Assembly (NCBI GenBank): GCA_002369175.1
Contig: DFES01000174.1
Span: forward strand, 1 to 10,887
Direction of reading: 5' to 3'
DNA length: 10,887 nucleotides
Source of the DNA: Selenomonadaceae bacterium UBA3796
Lineage (GTDB): Bacteria; Bacillota; Negativicutes; Selenomonadales; Selenomonadaceae
Below are positions 6,056 through 10,887 of this stretch, one piece after another. Each line of letters begins with the position of its first letter. Position 1 is the stretch's first letter. Under the pieces are notes generated by a model that had not been told where the DNA came from, did not search any database, and was given only the letters and a program-made list of their open reading frames with translations. Position numbers and translations under genes: made by a program.

Positions 6056-7432
6056 ATGCGAAAAAGAAAAATGGCCTGTTTTGTATCGGCGATGATGTCT
6101 ATGTTCGTTATGCCGACGGCGCTGGCGGCAGAGACGGCAAGGATGGATGCAGGGGATACGGCATGGGTGTTGGTGAGCGCAGCTCTTGTATTCCTTATGA
6201 CGCCGGCATTGGCATTGTTCTATGGCGGCATGGTGCGCAGCAAGAATGTTCTGTCCACTATCATGCAGAGTTTCTTCGTTTTGGCAATGATTTCTGTAGA
6301 ATTTGTACTGTTTGGGTATACCATGGCATTTGGCCCGGATGTGTCCGGTATGATCGGAGACCTCAGCAAATTGGGGCTTGCCGGAGTGGGAATGAAAGTG
6401 ATGGAGGGCACGACGATTCCTGAACTTGCATTCGTAGCTTTTCAGTGCATGTTTGCCGCATTGACTCCGGCGCTGATTACCGGAGCTTTTGCGGAGCGGA
6501 TGAAATTCGGAGCGTTTGCGCTTCTCATGTTTCTCTGGGCAGTTTTCATCTACAATCCCATGGCGCATTGGGTATGGGGCGGAGGGTTTCTCGCCCAGCT
6601 TGGGGCGCTGGATTTTGCCGGCGGTTTGGTCATCCATATTTTGTCCGGCGTTTCGGGGCTGACCATCTGCGTGTTGCTTGGGAAACGCCGCGGGTACGGA
6701 AAAAGGGCAATGGTGCCCCACAATCTTCCCATGACGGTACTCGGCGCAGCACTTCTTTGGTTCGGCTGGTTCGGCTTTAATGCGGGAAGCGCACTTGGAG
6801 CAAATGCGTTGGCAGCCAACGCATTTGTGGTAACACAGATCGCAGCCGCTGCAGGTGTTTTAGGATGGGTTCTGCCGGAATGGATGAGAAGCGGAAAACC
6901 GACCATTCTGGGGGCTGTTTCCGGATGTGTGGCCGGTTTGGTGGCAATTACCCCCGCCGCCGGTTTTGTGGAACCTGTGCCTTCCGTCGCCATCGGTTTT
7001 TTGGGAGGCAGCATCTGTTATCTGGCTGTTGCGGTATGGAAGGAGCGTCTGGGATACGATGATTCGTTGGATGCCTTCGGCATTCATGGGATTGGCGGTA
7101 CCTGGGGTGCGATTGCCACAGGGCTCTGGGCGACGACAGCCGTAAATGAGGGAGGAGCCAACGGTCTTTTTTACGGTGAGACGGACTTGTTGGCGGCACA
7201 ACTGCTGTCCGTCTTGGTGGCTTACGTTCTGGCGATTGCAGGCTCCTATGTGCTTTATCGAGTGGTGAATGCATTCACATCACTCCGGGTGGACGAGGCG
7301 GAGGAAACCGCAGGCTTGGATATTGTAGAGCACGGAGAGCGGGGCTATGCGGCATCCATCTTTACGGGAGTTCCATCCTTTACCGTACAGAGTGAAGAGG
7401 CGGTATTCTTACCGAAGGAGGCAAACTCATGA
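6056..7432 (+). CDS. amt: Ammonium transporter (Amt/MEP/Rh family)
   Basis: This trimeric inner-membrane channel imports ammonium. The 458-residue product opens with a signal peptide-like stretch (basic MRKRK, hydrophobic core, ALAA cleavage-like site near residue 25), as in E. coli AmtB, followed by about eleven membrane segments. Family marks are LFYGGMVRSKN (54-64), ALTPALITGAFAERM (135-149), the DFAGGLVIH signature with the first pore His at 194, WFGWFGFNAGS (235-245) and FGIHGIGGTWG with the second pore His at 344. Both histidines of the twin-His pore are therefore present. A soluble C-terminal tail of about 50 residues follows, which in this family contacts PII. Its last codons overlap glnK by four bases (ATGA), so the two are translationally coupled. 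Expression probably depends on the two leader hairpins upstream. Confidence 0.96.
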   Translation: MRKRKMACFVSAMMSMFVMPTALAAETARMDAGDTAWVLVSAALVFLMTPALALFYGGMVRSKNVLSTIMQSFFVLAMISVEFVLFGYTMAFGPDVSGMIGDLSKLGLAGVGMKVMEGTTIPELAFVAFQCMFAALTPALITGAFAERMKFGAFALLMFLWAVFIYNPMAHWVWGGGFLAQLGALDFAGGLVIHILSGVSGLTICVLLGKRRGYGKRAMVPHNLPMTVLGAALLWFGWFGFNAGSALGANALAANAFVVTQIAAAAGVLGWVLPEWMRSGKPTILGAVSGCVAGLVAITPAAGFVEPVPSVAIGFLGGSICYLAVAVWKERLGYDDSLDAFGIHGIGGTWGAIATGLWATTAVNEGGANGLFYGETDLLAAQLLSVLVAYVLAIAGSYVLYRVVNAFTSLRVDEAEETAGLDIVEHGERGYAASIFTGVPSFTVQSEEAVFLPKEANS

Positions 7433-7803
7433 AACTTACGAAGATAGATATTGTAACACGGCCGAACAAGCTGGAGGAACTCAAGGAAGCTCTGAACGAT
7501 ATCGGTGTACTGGGCATGACCGTTAGCCAGGTATACGGCTGCGGCCTTCAGAAGGGACATAAGGAGGTCTATCGGGGGCGTTCCTACGATATTAACCTGG
7601 TTCCGAAGATAAAGCTGGAAACGGTTGTCTGCGAGGTTCCGGTGGAAAAGGTGCTGGAAACGGCACAAAGGGTGCTGCGTACCGGCAAGATGGGAGACGG
7701 CAAGATTTTTGTCTACGAATTGGCAGACGCTGTCCGCATCCGCACGGGTCATCGTGGTGCAGAAGCCATCATGGATATTCCAGGGGAGAAGCCGGAAGCA
7801 TGA
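7429..7803 (+). CDS. glnK: PII nitrogen regulatory protein, GlnK type
   Basis: This small trimeric signal protein senses ATP/ADP and 2-oxoglutarate and blocks the Amt pore when nitrogen is sufficient. The 124-residue product aligns along its whole length with E. coli GlnK with a two-residue offset. The T-loop runs GCGLQKGHKEVYRGRSYDI; Gln41 and Lys60 correspond to the 2-oxoglutarate-binding Gln39 and Lys58, and Tyr53 to the uridylylated Tyr51. The B-loop TGKMGDGKIFV and the C-loop RIRTG are intact. E. coli Arg38 is Leu40 here. The C-terminus is about a dozen residues longer than in E. coli GlnK. The ribosome site AAGGAGG at 7415-7421 is strong and lies inside amt. Pairing with amt marks it as GlnK rather than GlnB. 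Whether Tyr53 is modified cannot be told. Confidence 0.95.
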   Translation: MKLTKIDIVTRPNKLEELKEALNDIGVLGMTVSQVYGCGLQKGHKEVYRGRSYDINLVPKIKLETVVCEVPVEKVLETAQRVLRTGKMGDGKIFVYELADAVRIRTGHRGAEAIMDIPGEKPEA

Positions 7804-7821
7804 TGCACAGAAATACCGTAT

Positions 7822-7877
7822 AACGAAGCAGAAGCTGTCCCCCACTTGCACGAGTGGGGGACAGCTTCTGCTTCGTT
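7822..7877. terminator. Perfect 25-bp inverted repeat between convergent glnK and trxB
   Basis: The arms 7822-7846 and 7853-7877 are exact reverse complements around a TGCACG loop. The element lies 18 bases after glnK and about 55 bases beyond the trxB stop, so it could end transcripts from both sides. No T-run follows directly on either strand (the nearest is at 7888-7893), which is unusual for an intrinsic terminator. It may act as an mRNA 3' stabiliser or be one copy of a dispersed palindromic repeat. Confidence 0.6.
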
Positions 7878-7931
7878 GAAACGCCAATTTTTTAGGACCT
7901 AAAGGGACAAACCGATCTTTCCGGTTCCGGG

Positions 7932-8804
7932 TTATTTTCCGGAAAGGAATTTCACGGCAGACAGGCCGGCAACAGCACCTTCCTGCACCGCTTTGGATAT
8001 TTGCAGCAGGCCTCCGGTGCAGTCACCAGCGGCGAAAACGCCGGGCACGTTGGTGGCCATGCGGGCATCCACCTTAATATTTTGCCCTTCCAGCATCACT
8101 CCCAGACGCCGGGCAAGTTCCGTGCTTCCGGCGGTGCCAATGGCTACAAACAAGCCGTCGATGGGGAGCCGGCTCCCATCGGCGAATACTGCTCCTGTCA
8201 CCCGCTCGTTCCCCTCAACGGCAAGGAGCGGGTCTGCGCGATGTTCCACACCTGCGGGGGGATCGGCTGCGGGCTGTTCGCCATTGCTGAAGAGGAACAC
8301 CTTGCCAGCATGGGGGAGCAGCGACTCAGCCTCATGAAAGGCATATTCCCCCGCACCCAGTACTGCGACGGTTTTGCCCCGGTACAAAAAGCCGTCACAG
8401 GTAGCGCAATAGCTTACACCATGACCTGCGAGTTCCGTCAGACCCGGAAGGGGCGGCGCTTTCCGTGAAGCACCTGCGGCGATGATGAGACTGTCAGCTT
8501 CATAGCTGTGGTGGGAGGACAGTCCGCGGAACCCCCGAAAGTCTTCCTGCACCTCCAGCGCAATCAGCTCATCCTCAACAAATTCCACACCAACAGCCTT
8601 CGCCCCGCGGATGCCGTGCGCTTCCAGTTCGGCTCCGGACAGCGGCGATGGCAATCCGTAGTAATTTTGGATCAGCTCAGCTTTGCTCAGGGCGCTTGTT
8701 CCGTACCCTTTGAATACAACCTGGACCTCAGCACCGCTCCGCCGGGCGTAGAGGGCGGCGGATACTCCTGCAGGACCGCCCCCCAGTACCAAAACTTTCC
8801 CCAT
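7932..8804 (-). CDS. trxB: Thioredoxin reductase-like flavoprotein lacking the NADPH HRR motif
   Basis: The 290-residue product has the thioredoxin reductase layout: FAD-binding GGGPAGVSAALYARR at 8-22, the redox pair CATC (Cys133, Cys136), a second Rossmann motif GAGEYAFHEA at 150-159 and the C-terminal FAD motif GDCTGG at 260-265. It should reduce the thioredoxin encoded just upstream. In NADPH-dependent enzymes the second Rossmann fold is followed by HRRxxxR, which holds the 2'-phosphate; here that place reads VFLFSNGEQP with no arginine. It is also about 30 residues shorter than E. coli TrxB. Both traits recall the ferredoxin-dependent or otherwise NADPH-independent reductases known from clostridia. 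The ATG at 8804 is chosen because AAAGGAG (8812-8818) precedes it by seven bases; a TTG farther out (8831) would overlap trxA. It is in one operon with trxA, 19 bases apart. Confidence 0.85.
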   Translation of the reverse strand: MGKVLVLGGGPAGVSAALYARRSGAEVQVVFKGYGTSALSKAELIQNYYGLPSPLSGAELEAHGIRGAKAVGVEFVEDELIALEVQEDFRGFRGLSSHHSYEADSLIIAAGASRKAPPLPGLTELAGHGVSYCATCDGFLYRGKTVAVLGAGEYAFHEAESLLPHAGKVFLFSNGEQPAADPPAGVEHRADPLLAVEGNERVTGAVFADGSRLPIDGLFVAIGTAGSTELARRLGVMLEGQNIKVDARMATNVPGVFAAGDCTGGLLQISKAVQEGAVAGLSAVKFLSGK

Positions 8805-8823
8805 TTCGCGGCTCCTTTCACAG

Positions 8824-9129
8824 TCAAGCAAGCAAGTTTTCGATGGTCTCCCTGGAAGTCAGACCTATGGACTCATTCACCTTCTGCCCGTTCTTGAATA
8901 CCATCAGAGTGGGAATGGACATGATGCCGTATTCCTGAGCCAATTCCTGCTGCTCATCGATATTGATCTTTCCAATTTTCACCTGAGGGTGAGCAGCTGC
9001 CACCTCATCGATGATGGGGGAAAGCATGCGGCAAGGGCCGCACCAGGAAGCCCAAAAGTCGATCAACACAGTTCCCTTTGCCTTCAATACTTCTGCGGAA
9101 AAATTATTCTTTGTAATCGTTATAGCCAT
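8824..9129 (-). CDS. trxA: Thioredoxin
   Basis: This small cytoplasmic disulfide reductase keeps protein thiols reduced. The 101-residue product is a full thioredoxin fold: DFWASWCGPC with the redox cysteines at 30 and 33, the buried Asp24, and the cis-proline in SIPTL at Pro73. The start ATG at 9129 follows GGGAGG (9137-9142) by seven bases; a longer frame to 9144 would include the ribosome site and is unlikely. It is the first gene of a two-gene unit with trxB and has its own promoter. Confidence 0.96.
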   Translation of the reverse strand: MAITITKNNFSAEVLKAKGTVLIDFWASWCGPCRMLSPIIDEVAAAHPQVKIGKINIDEQQELAQEYGIMSIPTLMVFKNGQKVNESIGLTSRETIENLLA

Positions 9130-9168
9130 ACAAAAACCTCCCAATTATTTTCAAATGAATTTATCCGT

Positions 9169-9197
9169 ATATTACATTATTTGAATATATATGTCAA
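9169..9197 (-). promoter_or_regulatory. Promoter of trxA-trxB
   Basis: On the minus strand, TTGACA (9192-9197) and TAATAT (9169-9174) are 17 bases apart in an AT-rich stretch, and the predicted start lies about 33 bases before the trxA ATG. The match to the housekeeping consensus is strong. Confidence 0.8.
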
Positions 9198-9229
9198 GGG
9201 ATAAATAACATGATTCTTCAAAGGATTTA

Positions 9230-9258
9230 TTGACATGAATGGAGAACTATCCTCTTAT
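9230..9258 (+). promoter_or_regulatory. Promoter of the second glycerol kinase-like gene
   Basis: TTGACA (9230-9235) is followed after 17 bases by TCTTAT (9253-9258), a perfect -35 with a mediocre -10 (4 of 6). It diverges from the trxA promoter with only 32 bases between the two -35 boxes, so one bound regulator could affect both. Confidence 0.5.
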
Positions 9259-9297
9259 GTTGCTACGTCATACTATATGGAAAAGAAGTTTGCGGAA

Positions 9298-9305
9298 GAG
9301 GGGGG
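9298..9305 (+). promoter_or_regulatory. Ribosome binding site supporting the GTG start of glpK2
   Basis: GAGGGGGG lies six bases before the GTG at 9312. The nearby ATG at 9308 is in another frame. The resulting N-terminus (MQEKYILALD) matches the usual glycerol kinase N-terminus. Confidence 0.65.
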
Positions 9306-9311
9306 TTATGC

Positions 9312-10805
9312 GTGCAGGAGAAATACATCTTGGCACTGGATTCCGGTACGGTGAAGAACCGGGCGGTCATATTCAACCGGCGCGGTGATATTGTTTCCTA
9401 TGCGGAAAAGAAAATCAGCGTCAGCCGTCCCCACAGCGGATGGATGGAGCAGGATCCCGATGAGATCTGGAGTACGCAGCTTTGGGCTGCAAAGGAGGCG
9501 ATCCAGCTTGCAAAACTCTCCAACAGTGACATCGCTGCTATCGGTGTTACGAATCAGCGGGAGACGACCATTGTATGGGATCGCTTTTCGGGGCGCCCCA
9601 TTTATCCGGCTATCAGCTGGAAATCTCGTCAGACAGACAGGATCTGCGAGAGCTTGCGGGAAAAGGGGTTGCAGGAGGAAATCCGCCAGAAGACGTCCCT
9701 GGTGATCAACCCTTATTTTTCCGCTACGAAACTCTGCTGGATATTGGAGAATGTGCTGGGTGCGAAGGAATTGGCTCGGAAGGGTGAGCTTTTGTTTGGG
9801 ACCGTGGATACATGGCTGATCTGGAAGCTCAGTGGCGGTGCGATTTTTGCCACGGACTACTCCAATGCCTCCCGAACCATGATGTTTCATCTCCGGAAGC
9901 TCAAATGGGATGCTGATATCCTGCGGCATCTTGATATTCCAAAATGCATGTTGCCGGAGGTATTCCCTTCCAGCCATTTCTATGGGGTGACGGATGCCAA
10001 GGTCATGGGGTCGGAGATTCCCATCGCGAGCTGCATCGGCAACCAGCAGGCGGATCTCTTCGGTGAGGCTTGCTTCCACAAGGGGATGGCAAAGAATACC
10101 TACGGGGAAGGTTCCTTCTTTCTCATGAATGCAGGAAAGGAATACCGCAGATCCCAGAATGGCTTGATTACAACGATTGCCTGGGGGATTGGCAATGAGG
10201 TGACGTACGCCATGGAGGGCAGCGTTTTTGTTTCCGGTTCCACCATGGAATGGCTGAAGGAAGGGCTGGCTCTTTTGAAATCCATGTCGGATTCCGAGTG
10301 GATGGCAAAGCAGGTGCCGGATTCCGGCGGAGTTTATTTCATTCCATCCTTCCGGGGGTTGTCTGCCCCTTATTGGGACACGCAAACCAGCGGCATGATC
10401 ATCGGTCTCAAGGAGGATACGAACCGCTCCCATATCATACGGGCGGCATTGGAATCCCTGGCGTATCAGGTGAGGGATGTTTATGAGGCAGTGGTGTCCG
10501 ATACGGACACAGAGATCACGGACATCCGGGTGGATGGAGGCGCCAGTCAGAACAGCCTCCTCATGCAGTTCCAGGCAGATATATTGAATCTGCCTGTGAT
10601 ACGCCCTTATATCACGGAGACAACAGCTCTTGGTGCGGCTTATCTTGCCGGGTTGGCAGTGGGGATCTGGAAGGATGTTGAGGAGTTGCAGTCCCTCTGG
10701 CGGGAAGGCTTGCGCTTCTACCCGCGCATGCCGGAGAATCAGCGAAGCAGTCTCTATGACGGCTGGCAGAACGCAGTGTCCAGGATCATGGGATGGACAA
10801 AATGA
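9312..10805 (+). CDS. Glycerol kinase paralogue with altered active site, possible pseudo-kinase
   Basis: The 497-residue product is a full-length FGGY kinase, closely similar by eye to the glycerol kinase at the left of the window; both share TDYSNASRTM, DIPKCMLPEV or its near match, TETTALGAAYLAGLAVG and MQFQAD. The glycerol-contacting Arg83-Glu84 (NQRETT), Trp103 and Tyr135 are kept. Residues needed for phosphoryl transfer are not: the catalytic Asp of GDQQ is Asn244 (AAC at 10041-10043), the nucleotide-site Thr of YGTG is Glu266, the Gln of the IQW segment is Glu313, and the N-terminal phosphate loop reads DSGTVKNR instead of DQGTTSSR. The loop after APYWD also loses its arginines (TSGMIIGLKED against ARGTIIGITRG). 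The frame is unbroken, so the protein is probably made and under selection. It may be a sensor, a regulatory subunit or an enzyme for another substrate; no glpF-like neighbour follows. Confidence 0.85.
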   Translation: MQEKYILALDSGTVKNRAVIFNRRGDIVSYAEKKISVSRPHSGWMEQDPDEIWSTQLWAAKEAIQLAKLSNSDIAAIGVTNQRETTIVWDRFSGRPIYPAISWKSRQTDRICESLREKGLQEEIRQKTSLVINPYFSATKLCWILENVLGAKELARKGELLFGTVDTWLIWKLSGGAIFATDYSNASRTMMFHLRKLKWDADILRHLDIPKCMLPEVFPSSHFYGVTDAKVMGSEIPIASCIGNQQADLFGEACFHKGMAKNTYGEGSFFLMNAGKEYRRSQNGLITTIAWGIGNEVTYAMEGSVFVSGSTMEWLKEGLALLKSMSDSEWMAKQVPDSGGVYFIPSFRGLSAPYWDTQTSGMIIGLKEDTNRSHIIRAALESLAYQVRDVYEAVVSDTDTEITDIRVDGGASQNSLLMQFQADILNLPVIRPYITETTALGAAYLAGLAVGIWKDVEELQSLWREGLRFYPRMPENQRSSLYDGWQNAVSRIMGWTK

Positions 10806-10887
10806 CGAAATACTGTTTCACACGGAGCTTAGGGCGTGTTGATTAATTCACTCACCCCATCTTCACGGTTCTTGACTGTCCCTGCGT
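10806..10887. other. Non-coding end of the window
   Basis: Only 82 bases follow the second glycerol kinase-like gene. A weak 5-bp hairpin (ACACG/CGTGT, about 10820-10840) is present without a T-run. I see no gene or convincing terminator here. Confidence 0.4.

Noticed and set aside
7880..7931. Possible separate trxB terminator (AACCG/CGGTT on the minus strand)
   Set aside because: The stem is only 5 bp and is not followed by a T-run; the larger palindrome nearby is a better candidate.
9306..10433. Minus-strand open frame (375 codons) opposite the second glycerol kinase
   Set aside because: It lies antisense to a clear FGGY kinase frame, has no domain marks and no ribosome site that I can find.
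10831..10855. Sequence GGGCGTGTTGATTAAT resembling the tip of some insertion sequences
   Set aside because: No transposase, second terminal repeat or target duplication is visible before the window ends, so there is nothing to confirm it.

Overview
The window looks like chromosomal DNA of a Firmicutes-type bacterium. It is moderately GC-rich by eye, with strong GGAGG-type ribosome binding sites, short intergenic gaps and T-tailed intrinsic terminators. The set of glycerol kinase, NPARD-type glycerol facilitator, Amt/GlnK pair and a short TrxB without the usual NADPH motif would fit a Negativicute (Selenomonas/Mitsuokella-like). That assignment is inferred from gene style only; no rRNA or marker gene is present.

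Layout from left to right: (1) the 3' two thirds of a canonical glycerol kinase gene (glpK), an intercistronic hairpin and the glycerol facilitator gene glpF, closed by a strong terminator at 2064-2109. (2) A promoter at 2134-2163 followed by a two-gene unit: an unassigned polytopic permease and an orphan HyuA-type hydantoinase/oxoprolinase-family ATPase, 21 bases apart. (3) A 275-base regulatory region with a perfect-consensus sigma70 promoter and two successive terminator-like hairpins, leading into amt and glnK, which overlap by four bases. (4) A perfect 25-bp inverted repeat between the convergent glnK and trxB ends. (5) A trxA-trxB operon on the minus strand with its own consensus-like promoter. 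(6) Divergent from trxA, a second full-length glycerol kinase-like gene (glpK2, GTG start). The last 82 bases hold no gene that I can support.

Functionally, unit 1 takes up and phosphorylates glycerol. Unit 2 probably imports a small substrate and transforms it with ATP; the substrate is unknown, and a cyclic amide or a carboxylation substrate is possible from the family. Unit 3 imports ammonium under PII control. Unit 5 is a thiol-redox pair.

The two most notable points are these. The second glycerol kinase is an intact reading frame, but it has lost the catalytic aspartate and several nucleotide-site residues that the first copy (where visible) or E. coli GlpK keeps, so it looks like a pseudo-kinase or a repurposed paralogue. 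The amt-glnK leader pairs a very strong promoter with two potential attenuators, which suggests control by antitermination rather than at initiation.
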